Part shown: in pieces, positions 15,238 through 21,451 of the stretch
Layout: every line of letters starts with the position of its first letter
Numbering within the stretch: position 1 is the stretch's first letter
DNA from: CAYJRR01 sp964372275 [NCBI: uncultured bacterium]
Lineage (GTDB): Bacteria > CAYJRR01
DNA length: 31,031 bases
Assembly: GCA_964372275.1 (NCBI GenBank)
Contig: CAYJRR010000015.1
Location: forward strand, 3,074-34,104
Direction of reading: 5' to 3'
Notes under the pieces: generated by a model
Databases searched by the model: none
What the model was told of the DNA's origin: nothing
The model's input: the letters and a program-made list of their open reading frames with translations, nothing else
Position numbers and translations under genes: made by a program

Positions 15238-16247
15238 ACGCCCGACGGCGGAAGCTGATCGCCGTGCTCGCGATGGCGATGGTCGCGATCTCGACGGCGG
15301 GACCGCTGATCGTCGCGTCGGGGATGCCGGCGCCGGCGGTCGCGTTCTGGCGGGCGCTCCTGGGCGGCTCGATCCTGCTTCCGGCGTGCCTCCTGTTGGA
15401 GCGCGGCGCGCTGCGGGCGCTTCCGGCGAGGGACGTGGCGATGATCGCGCTCGCCGGGACCGGTCTCGGCGCGCACTACCTGCTCTGGATCGGATCGCTC
15501 GCCTACACCAGCGTCAGCTCGTCGACGGTGCTCGTCACCACCAACCCCATCTGGGTGGCGATCGGCGGGCGGATCTTCCTCCGGGAGCCGACGTCGCGCG
15601 GGACCTGGATCGCGATCGCCGTCGGAACGCTGGGGGCGACGATCCTGGCGCTGGCCGACGGCGCCGCCGCGGACGGCTCTGGGCCAGGGGTCGCCGCCGG
15701 CCTCCTCGCCGGCCGGCGGCCGCTTCTCGGCGACGCGATGGCCCTGGGGGGCGCCATCGTCGGGAGCGTGACGCTGCTACTCGGCCGATCGCTTCGGACG
15801 CGCGTTCCGGTCCTGACCTACTCGACCGTCTGCTCGCTGACGGCAGTGCCGATCCTCGCGGCGGCGATCGTCGTGACCGGCGACCCGGTCGTTCCGCCGA
15901 CCGCCCGCCAGATGGCGATCGTGGTGTCGATCGCGGTCGTTCCCCACCTCCTCGGCGGACTGTCGCTCAACTGGGCGCTGGGCCTGATCCCGGCGGCGCG
16001 CGTGGCGCTGGTGATCCTGGCGGAACCGGTCGGCGCGACCCTCCTCGCGTGGGCTTTCCTCGCCCAGCGACCCGGCCCCTTGTCTCTGGTCGGCGGCGCC
16101 CTGGTCCTTGCCGCCGTCGGCCTCAACCTCCTTGCCGCCGAACGGTCCGCCCTTCGGGCTCCCTCGGGGGACTCCCCGGACCCCTTCGCCCATCGGGCTC
16201 CCTCGGGGGACTCCCCGGACCCCTCCGCCCATCGGGATTCGGAGTAG
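15234..16247 (+). CDS. EamA/DMT-superfamily transporter with a repeat-derived tail
   Basis: A 337-residue transporter of the drug/metabolite superfamily with about ten transmembrane helices in two EamA halves (about 5-140 and 160-300). Family features include AFWRALLGG in helix 2, the TTNPIWVAI block in the first half, and NWALGLIPAARVALVILAEPVGATLLAW in the second. The substrate is not predictable. The fold should end near LNLLAAERSA; the last 30 or so residues are a soluble tail with two 13-residue units (RAPSGDSPDPxAH) encoded by a 39-bp tandem repeat. The ATG overlaps the previous gene by four bases. It converges with tusA, with three bases between stop codons. Confidence 0.88.
   Translation: MNARRRKLIAVLAMAMVAISTAGPLIVASGMPAPAVAFWRALLGGSILLPACLLLERGALRALPARDVAMIALAGTGLGAHYLLWIGSLAYTSVSSSTVLVTTNPIWVAIGGRIFLREPTSRGTWIAIAVGTLGATILALADGAAADGSGPGVAAGLLAGRRPLLGDAMALGGAIVGSVTLLLGRSLRTRVPVLTYSTVCSLTAVPILAAAIVVTGDPVVPPTARQMAIVVSIAVVPHLLGGLSLNWALGLIPAARVALVILAEPVGATLLAWAFLAQRPGPLSLVGGALVLAAVGLNLLAAERSALRAPSGDSPDPFAHRAPSGDSPDPSAHRDSE
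16154..16231. repeat. 39-bp tandem repeat, two copies, at the 3' end of the EamA gene
   Basis: Units 16154-16192 and 16193-16231 differ at one base (T/C), and a third copy begins at 16232 and stops after about six bases. Each unit holds a near-palindrome (CGGGGGACTCCCCGG). The period of 13 codons keeps the frame, adding a repeated tail to the transporter. It sits at a convergent gene junction, where the hairpins could also act as a terminator. Confidence 0.85.
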
Positions 16248-16250
16248 GGT

Positions 16251-16487
16251 CTACCGGCGGAGGAGGCGGTGGACGTAGACGGTCGCGCCGTCTCTCCGCG
16301 TCGTCCGCTGCGAGACGACCTCCACGCGCCGGTCGACGGCGGCCCAGGCCTTCATCTCGGCGATCGAAGCCGGATCGGTGGCGAGGACCTCGAGGCGTGC
16401 GCCCCGACGGAGCGTCGCCAACCGTTGCGAGGCGCGGAGGACCGGCAACGGACAGAGCAGGCCGCGGAGGTCGAGCCGTTCGGTCAT
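16251..16487 (-). CDS. tusA: TusA-like sulfur-carrier protein
   Basis: A 78-residue SirA/TusA-fold protein. The signature C-P-x-P (Cys12 in LLCPLP) lies just after the first strand, followed by the helix LRASQRLATL and DPASIAEMKAWA, as in the family. The Cys carries sulfur as a persulfide in sulfur-relay chains for tRNA thiolation or sulfur oxidation. The gene symbol is by family; it may be a TusA paralogue dedicated to sulfur handling rather than the tRNA pathway. Its ATG overlaps the stop of the upstream DsrE2 gene by four bases, so the two are co-translated. Confidence 0.85.
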   Translation of the reverse strand: MTERLDLRGLLCPLPVLRASQRLATLRRGARLEVLATDPASIAEMKAWAAVDRRVEVVSQRTTRRDGATVYVHRLLRR

Positions 16488-17026
16488 ACGAAGAGCGTGA
16501 CGCGCGCCCCGGAGGCGTCGGCGAGGAAGGTGGCGACCCCGCCGACCTCGACGCCGTCGAGGAGCTCGTCGGCCGACAGCCCGAGCACCTCCATCGACAT
16601 GCCGCACGCCACCAGGCGCACGCCGGCGCCCCGCGCCTCCTCCAGGAGCGCTTCCGGCGTCGCCACGCCGCGCGACCGCATGCGCGCGCGCAGCAGCCGG
16701 CCGCCGGCGCCGCCGAAGTTCAGACGGGACAGGCCCATCGCTCCGAGACCCGAGGGCACGAGTCGCGCGAAGGCGCGGCCGACCGGATCGCGACGCGCGC
16801 CGCGACCGGCGGCCGACCGCCGGCCGCGGGTCCGGCGCCCGTTCCCCGCCCGCCGTACCGCCGCCAGTCCCCAGAAGGTGAAGAAGAGCGACGCCGGCAT
16901 CCCCATCGCCGCGGCGCCGGTCGCGATCACCAGCGCCGCGGTCAGCCGGTCGAGGTCGCCGCTGAAGACGACGATCGTCACGCCGCCGCGGCGGCCATTG
17001 CCGGCCGATCTGCGTCGAGAGGCCAT
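16484..17026 (-). CDS. DsrE2 (DsrE/DsrF/DrsH-like) protein
   Basis: A 180-residue protein of the DsrE2 group. Family marks are the N-terminal strand TIVVFSGDLDRL, ASLFFTFWGL, GAMGLSRLNFGG, the helix RSRGVATPEALLEEA, and the conserved Cys141 in LVACGMSMEVLG followed by ELLDGVEVGGVATFLADA. Such proteins move sulfur together with TusA and are often adjacent or fused to it. An Arg/Gly-rich insert (about 57-85) lies between the two conserved halves and is longer than I would expect. A membrane-associated hydrophobic segment (29-54) is typical of the group. The ATG at 17026 is 53 bp from the divergent YeiH-type gene. Confidence 0.82.
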   Translation of the reverse strand: MASRRRSAGNGRRGGVTIVVFSGDLDRLTAALVIATGAAAMGMPASLFFTFWGLAAVRRAGNGRRTRGRRSAAGRGARRDPVGRAFARLVPSGLGAMGLSRLNFGGAGGRLLRARMRSRGVATPEALLEEARGAGVRLVACGMSMEVLGLSADELLDGVEVGGVATFLADASGARVTLFV

Positions 17027-17079
17027 CGACGGCGAAGATACTTGACGATCGAAGGCCCCCTCTACGAAAACCGCGCCCG

Positions 17080-18066
17080 TTGCGCGCCCGCCTCCCCGGC
17101 CTCCTCCTTTCCACGATCCTGGGGCTCGCCGCCTTCCTGGTGTCGCGGGCGACGCCGACCTTCTCCCCGCTGCTCTGGGCGATCCTGATCGGGGCGGTTC
17201 TCGGGAACGTTCGGCCGGACGCGCTTCCCTGGGAACGGCTGCAGCCGGGGATCGCCTTCTCGGGAAAACCGCTCCTCCGGCTGGCGGTCGGTCTCCTCGG
17301 AATCCGTCTCGGACTGGGACAGATCGTGGCGGTGGGGGCGGCCGGCGCCGGCATCGTGGCGCTGGCGGTGGTCGGCTCGTTCGCGATCACCGTCTGGGCG
17401 GCGGCGAGGATCGGGCTGAGCCGGACGCTCGCCTGCACGCTCGGGGCGGGGACCTCGATCTGCGGCGCAGCCGCCTGCGTCGCCGCGGGCGGGGTGGTCG
17501 AGGCCAGCGAGGAGGAGACGGCGGTCGCGCTCGCGACGGTCACCCTTCTCGGCACGATCGCGATCTTCGTCTATCCGGCCGTCGGGCGTTCGCTGGCGCT
17601 CGATCCCCGAGCCTTCGGGCTGTGGGCCGGGGCCTCGATCCACGAGGTCGCGCAGGTGGTCGCCGCCGCATCGGCGTACGCCGCCGCGACCGGGACGGAG
17701 GTGGTCGAGACCGCGACGGTGGTGAAGCTGGGGCGCGTCCTCCTCCTGGCGCCGGTGACCGTGCTGCTCGCCTTCACCTTCCGCCGCGAGCGCGGAGGCC
17801 TTCGCGCGCCGGTCGTCCCGTGGTTCGTCGTCCTGTTCGTCGCGATGATCGCCGTCAAGTCGACGGGCACGCTTCCCGAGTCGGTGTCGCGGAGCCTGGT
17901 GACCCTCGACGCGCTGCTCCTCTCGATCGCCATGGCGGCGCTCGGTCTCGACCTGCGTCTGTCGCGCCTGCGCGCCGCGGGCTTGAGGCCGGTCTACGCC
18001 GGCGCCGCCGGTTGGCTCGCCACGTCGGTCGCGGTTCTGGCCGCCGCCGCCGGCCTCTACGGCTGA
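17080..18066 (+). CDS. YeiH-type putative sulfate exporter family membrane protein
   Basis: A 328-residue membrane protein with about 9-10 transmembrane helices, of the family known as YeiH or 'putative sulfate exporter'. Diagnostic segments are LLWAILIGAVLGN, the GIAFSGKPLLRLAVGLLGIRL block, GAGTSICGAAA (122-132), the GASIHEVAQVVAA motif, and KLGRVLLLAPV followed by a last helix pair with GLDLRLSRLRAAG. Transport of sulfate or another sulfur anion has been suggested for the family but is not established. The start is TTG at 17080; I see no earlier in-frame start. Its position beside dsrE2-tusA supports a sulfur link. The last 10 bases overlap the convergent PilZ gene. Confidence 0.88.
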   Translation: MRARLPGLLLSTILGLAAFLVSRATPTFSPLLWAILIGAVLGNVRPDALPWERLQPGIAFSGKPLLRLAVGLLGIRLGLGQIVAVGAAGAGIVALAVVGSFAITVWAAARIGLSRTLACTLGAGTSICGAAACVAAGGVVEASEEETAVALATVTLLGTIAIFVYPAVGRSLALDPRAFGLWAGASIHEVAQVVAAASAYAAATGTEVVETATVVKLGRVLLLAPVTVLLAFTFRRERGGLRAPVVPWFVVLFVAMIAVKSTGTLPESVSRSLVTLDALLLSIAMAALGLDLRLSRLRAAGLRPVYAGAAGWLATSVAVLAAAAGLYG

Positions 18067-18617
18067 CTCGTCCCCAGAAGCAGGCTGGCCGCGGCGGCGA
18101 GGAGGAGCGCCACCGCGAGCGCCCAGGCGTTCGGACCGGTCTCGAGCGTCGCCGCATCGGCGCGTCCGAGCAGACCGACCCGGGCGATGCGCGAGGCGAA
18201 TCCCGGCACGCTCCAGGGGGCGGCCGGCAGGCGTGGCGTCGCCGACGACGGCGACCGCCCGATCCCCCCCGACTCGACCAGCCTGCGCAGCGCGAGACGA
18301 TCGTCGGGCGACATCATCAGGAAGGCGATGCCGATCCCCGGCGCCGTCCCGACCGGGAGATCCGGACCGAACGGCCGGCGCCAGGCGACGCGCGCGGCGG
18401 CGACCGCGCCGAAGCCGCCCGGCCGCGTCGGAAAGTGCAGGCGGACGAGCTCCCCCTCGGCAAAGGGGAGCACCGTTTCGAGGAACAGGCCGCGCTCCGA
18501 GAGGTTGGATGCCCGCAGGTCGAGCGCCTGTCTCGTCGACGTCCGCGTCACGCGCACCGGCACGTCGAACGGAACGCGCGAAAAGATGCGCGTCTGGGTC
18601 TCGGCGGGAAGGTGCAT
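18057..18617 (-). CDS. PilZ-domain protein with a C-terminal membrane anchor
   Basis: A 186-residue protein whose N-terminal 110 or so residues form a PilZ domain, a cyclic-di-GMP-binding beta-barrel. Both halves of the ligand signature are present: RxxxR as R10-I-F-S-R14 and NxSxxG as N38-L-S-E-R-G43. The region about 115-150 looks disordered, and residues about 163-182 (WALAVALLLAAAASLLL) form a transmembrane helix with only a few residues after it, so the domain would sit at the inner face of the membrane. A tail-anchored PilZ protein is uncommon. It overlaps the YeiH-type stop and is divergent from a small lipoprotein gene, 46 bp away. Confidence 0.82.
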   Translation of the reverse strand: MHLPAETQTRIFSRVPFDVPVRVTRTSTRQALDLRASNLSERGLFLETVLPFAEGELVRLHFPTRPGGFGAVAAARVAWRRPFGPDLPVGTAPGIGIAFLMMSPDDRLALRRLVESGGIGRSPSSATPRLPAAPWSVPGFASRIARVGLLGRADAATLETGPNAWALAVALLLAAAASLLLGTSQP

Positions 18618-18663
18618 CGAATCGCTCGGGGAAGCACCTAGGCACCTCCCGCCCGGCCGCAAG

Positions 18664-19242
18664 ATGTCCATCTCACCGGAGGCGGTGGACCCTCGAAGCG
18701 TTTCACACTCGATCGTGGCGGCATCGGCGCTCGCAGCGATCGCGTTCGCCTGCCACCGCCCGCGTCCGGTCCTCCCCCGCCCCCCCCCGCCGATCGCCCG
18801 CCCGACACCGGAGGTGGAGGGCCGCGAGGTCGGCGAGGCCGAGATCGAGGCGTTCCTCGGCGCCTGGAGCGCCTTCGACCGGGCGATGCGCACCCTTCCC
18901 GCTTCGGTTCGGCGCGACGAGACGGTGGCGGCCGCGCTCGTGGCGGAGGGGGTCGATCCCGGGCGTTTCCTTCGGCTGCACGCCCGCGTGGCGGCCGCCT
19001 GGGCGGGTTGGATCGAGCAGCGCGCGCACGAGCGGACGGCAGCCGCCCTTCGGGACGCCCTCGAAGCGCTCGACCGGGCCGCCCCGGGCGATCCGGTGGC
19101 CGCCGAGACGGCGGCGCGGCTCCGGGGCGCGAGCCATCCGCCGGCGACCGATCCGGCGCCCCCCTCCCCGGCGACCGCCGAGGCGCTTCGGCGCCATCGC
19201 GAGGCGCTGGAGCGGATCTTCGGCAAAAGCCCCGGATCCTAG
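18664..19242 (+). CDS. small putative lipoprotein of unknown function
   Basis: Not recognised. The 192-residue product has an N-terminus with a hydrophobic stretch (IVAASALAAIAFAC, Cys30) compatible with lipidation, although Phe at -2 is not standard. A Pro-rich linker (RPRPVLPRPPPPIARP) follows, then a charged helical region with Glu/Arg/Ala bias (about 52-150) and a Pro-rich spacer before a final helix. The ATG at 18664 places the signal right at the N-terminus. A run of nine C residues (18780-18788) lies within the linker. Its TAG and the convergent M48 TAG share the tetranucleotide CTAG at 19239-19242. Confidence 0.65.
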   Translation: MSISPEAVDPRSVSHSIVAASALAAIAFACHRPRPVLPRPPPPIARPTPEVEGREVGEAEIEAFLGAWSAFDRAMRTLPASVRRDETVAAALVAEGVDPGRFLRLHARVAAAWAGWIEQRAHERTAAALRDALEALDRAAPGDPVAAETAARLRGASHPPATDPAPPSPATAEALRRHREALERIFGKSPGS

Positions 19243-20144
19243 GAGCCGGCCATGCGCTGGCGGAAGCGGTCGGCGAGACGGACACCCCCCGACCGGTACT
19301 TCGAGAGCAGCGCCTCGAGATCCTTGACCCGCGCCTTGGCGGGCGGATGCGTCGACAGCGCGCGTTTCCCGTCCTTCTTCGCCTCCTCCGCCGCCTCGAG
19401 TCGCTTCAGGTAGTCGCGGAGTCCGCCGGCCTCGTAGCCGAGGCGATGGGCGTAGTCGGTGCCGATGCGATCGGCATCGGCCTCCTTCCCCTTGTCGAGC
19501 CCCTTCTCGAACAGGACCTTCGACGTTTCGTTCACCAGCTCGTCGAACGCCTTGGGGTTCTTGTCGAGGTAGGCGGCCGTGACCTCCGCCGTGCCGGCGA
19601 TGATCTTCGAGCGGCGGATCACCGCGAGCGCGTGCTTCTCGGTGACGTGCGCGATCTCGTGCCCCAGCACGCCGGCCAGTTCCGCCTCATCCTTGAGCTG
19701 GTCGAGGAGACCGCGCGTGAGGAAGATGTACCCCCCCGGACAGGCGAAGGCGTTCGGCTCCTTCGACGCGAGGACGCCGAAGTAGTAGGGGATGGAGGCG
19801 CGGTCGGAGTAGGACGCGACGGCCAATCCGACGGTGCGGACGTAGCGTTGGGCGTTCTCGTCCTTGTCGAGCCCGCCGAAGCGCGAGACGGCCATCAGCG
19901 CCACCGCGCCTCCGATCGACTTCTCCTCCTCGAAACCGATCGGCTTCAGCGCATTGGTCAGGTTGTCGGACGCGCCGATGGCGTCGGCCGTCTTCTCGTC
20001 GACGACGCCGATCGCATGCAACCCGCCGCCGACGATCTTGCCGGCGCCGCAGGCCGACACCAGAAACGACAGCGCCACCAACGCGGATGCGCGGCGGGGG
20101 GGGATTGGGGGGGTTCCCCCCGGGAGCGCGGATGCGCGGATCAT
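19239..20144 (-). CDS. M48-family metalloprotease lipoprotein
   Basis: A 301-residue periplasmic zinc protease. A lipobox V-S-A-C puts the lipid anchor at Cys32. The M48 motif HEIAH is at 162-166 (H162, E163, H166), and Glu221 in KEADADRIG is the likely third ligand. NAFACPGGYIFLTRGLLDQ (131-149) and STHPPAKAR are usual in M48 proteins of the BepA/LoiP kind, which handle outer-membrane protein quality control. The n-region of the signal peptide is odd: RASAL occurs twice (3-7 and 18-22), separated by a Pro/Gly stretch, from a 45-bp duplication. The ATG overlaps the stop of the upstream SH3 gene by four bases. It overlaps the convergent lipoprotein gene at CTAG. Confidence 0.9.
   Translation of the reverse strand: MIRASALPGGTPPIPPRRASALVALSFLVSACGAGKIVGGGLHAIGVVDEKTADAIGASDNLTNALKPIGFEEEKSIGGAVALMAVSRFGGLDKDENAQRYVRTVGLAVASYSDRASIPYYFGVLASKEPNAFACPGGYIFLTRGLLDQLKDEAELAGVLGHEIAHVTEKHALAVIRRSKIIAGTAEVTAAYLDKNPKAFDELVNETSKVLFEKGLDKGKEADADRIGTDYAHRLGYEAGGLRDYLKRLEAAEEAKKDGKRALSTHPPAKARVKDLEALLSKYRSGGVRLADRFRQRMAGS
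20082..20139. repeat. 13-bp direct repeat bracketing a G/C-run segment in the M48 signal sequence
   Basis: CGCGGATGCGCGG occurs at 20082-20094 and 20127-20139, exactly 45 bp apart. Between them (20095-20126) are runs of G8, G7, C6 and G3. The spacing is 15 codons, so the M48 frame is kept and RASAL is duplicated in the protein. Confidence 0.85.
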
Positions 20145-20647
20145 TCCATGTACTCCCCGAGCTTGCCGTCCTTGAGGAACGCGGCCAGCTCGTCCGAGGG
20201 GACCTTCTCCTTTTCGATCCGCTTCACCGCCTCGACGTCGGCGGCGGAGATCTTCGACCGGGTCGCGTACTTCTCGGCCGTGGGGGACAGTCCGCGAAGC
20301 GCCTGCGCGGTGTCCGACTCCGAGGCGCTCGCGACCACCTTTCCGCCGAGCCGTTCCTTGTCCGGCTTGTCCTTTCCGAGCTTGGCGGCGAAGACGAACC
20401 CGGTCTTGTCGGCGACCTTCACCTGGACCCAGTTCCCCTGCTTGGAGACGACGTCGACCTTGGTGCCGATGTCGAGACGGGCGGTGATCGCGCCTCCGGG
20501 GTTGGCGGCGGCGCGCAGCTCGGTGGCGGCGGCGCGCACGTAGAGCGTCTCACCGGCCCCCGCGTTCCCGGTGACCAGGAGCGCGCACGCCACCAGCAGG
20601 AGACCGGCAAGCCGGCGGCTTCGCGTCCCTTGGACGATCGGCTTCAT
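20141..20647 (-). CDS. exported SH3-domain protein
   Basis: A 168-residue protein with a signal peptide (KPIVQGTRSRRLAG, then LLLVACALLVTGNAGA) and a bacterial SH3 domain at about 36-92: LYVRAAATELRAAANPGG, GTKVDVVSKQGNWVQVKV and TGFVFAAKL. Such domains usually bind peptidoglycan or peptides. The C-terminal half is Lys/Glu-rich and probably helical (about 95-168). I chose the ATG at 20647, directly before the signal peptide; the longer start adds 25 Arg-rich residues. Its TGA overlaps the M48 start by four bases, so the pair is probably one two-gene operon in which the SH3 protein may recruit or regulate the protease. Confidence 0.83.
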   Translation of the reverse strand: MKPIVQGTRSRRLAGLLLVACALLVTGNAGAGETLYVRAAATELRAAANPGGAITARLDIGTKVDVVSKQGNWVQVKVADKTGFVFAAKLGKDKPDKERLGGKVVASASESDTAQALRGLSPTAEKYATRSKISAADVEAVKRIEKEKVPSDELAAFLKDGKLGEYME

Positions 20648-20667
20648 GAGGTCGAACCTTAACGCGA

Positions 20668-20698
20668 ACGACCGCCGCCGTCGAGGCGCCGCGGTCGT
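20668..20698. terminator. GC-rich hairpin between SH3 gene and bioD
   Basis: ACGACCGC (20668-20675) pairs with GCGGTCGT (20691-20698), and CGCC (20676-20679) pairs with GGCG (20685-20688) inside it, leaving a five-base loop and a two-base bulge. It lies in the 132-bp gap downstream of bioD and upstream of the SH3 gene on the - strand. No U-tract follows. It could separate the biotin operon from the SH3-M48 pair. Confidence 0.35.
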
Positions 20699-20779
20699 CG
20701 ACCGCCACGAGCACGCGTTCATCGGCTCGACAAGACGGATCCGACACCGGGACTATTCGATCGGCCCCCCGCCCGTCGG

Positions 20780-21451
20780 TCACAGGACGATGGCGTCGAG
20801 CCCCGGGACACGGGCCGGGTGGCGGCGGTCGACGACGGGGAAGACGACGACGGGGACGTCCTCCAGCAGCCGGGCGAGGACGGCGGGATTGGTCTCGGCG
20901 GCGACGTCCCCGACCCTCGGGGCGACCGCGGCATCGCCGACCGAGAGGACGACCGCCGTCACCTTGACCTTGGCGGCGCGAAGTCGATCGACGCTCAGGC
21001 GGGAGTGGTTGAGCGTCCCGAGGCCCAGACGGCCCACCAGCAGGGCGGGCAGACCGGACCTCGCCACCAGGTCGATCCCGTCGAACCCTTCCGCGTAGGG
21101 GGCGAGAAGCCCCCCCGCCGCCTCGGCGATCACCCGATCACGGCCGCGCCCGGCTGCGGCGACGGCGGCCAGCAGCCGGTCGGGCTCGATCCGTTCGCCG
21201 GCGCGCTCGGCGGCGACCATCGGCGACAACGGCTCGCGCAGGCGCACGGGGCAGATCTCCTCGATCGGACGCGCGTCGCCGGCCGCCTCGGCGAGCGCCC
21301 GCGCGTCGGCGGGATCCGGCGCGCACCCGGTCTCGGCCGGCTTCACCGCCCCGACGGTGAGGCCGCGCGATCGCCACACCTTCGCGACGTAGCAGCCGAC
21401 GACCGTCTTGCCGACGCCGGTGTCGGTTCCGACGACGAAGATCCCCTTCAT
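20780..21451 (-). CDS. bioD: dethiobiotin synthetase
   Basis: A 223-residue ATP-dependent carboxylase that closes the ureido ring of dethiobiotin from 7,8-diaminopelargonate and CO2. The P-loop is GTDTGVGKT (8-16). KPAETGC (38-44), the E-A-A-G-G-L-L-A-P segment for Mg/ATP contact, and VARSGLPALLVGRLGLGTLNHS are family blocks. Length is normal. It is the last of three coupled genes; its ATG overlaps the stop of the TPR-protein gene by four bases. Confidence 0.95.
   Translation of the reverse strand: MKGIFVVGTDTGVGKTVVGCYVAKVWRSRGLTVGAVKPAETGCAPDPADARALAEAAGDARPIEEICPVRLREPLSPMVAAERAGERIEPDRLLAAVAAAGRGRDRVIAEAAGGLLAPYAEGFDGIDLVARSGLPALLVGRLGLGTLNHSRLSVDRLRAAKVKVTAVVLSVGDAAVAPRVGDVAAETNPAVLARLLEDVPVVVFPVVDRRHPARVPGLDAIVL

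Noticed and set aside
17042-17068. Sigma-70 promoter for the YeiH-type gene
   Set aside because: TTGACG at 17042 is a fair -35, but the only -10-like hexamer downstream is poor and the spacing is short.
17062-18645. Long minus-strand frame opposite the YeiH-type gene
   Set aside because: The + strand frame has hydrophobic helices and family motifs; the minus frame is Arg/Asp/Gly-rich noise.
20082-20139. Target-site duplication around a small mobile element
   Set aside because: The segment between the 13-bp repeats is only 32 bp, has no terminal inverted repeats and keeps the reading frame, so a slippage or unequal-exchange duplication is simpler.
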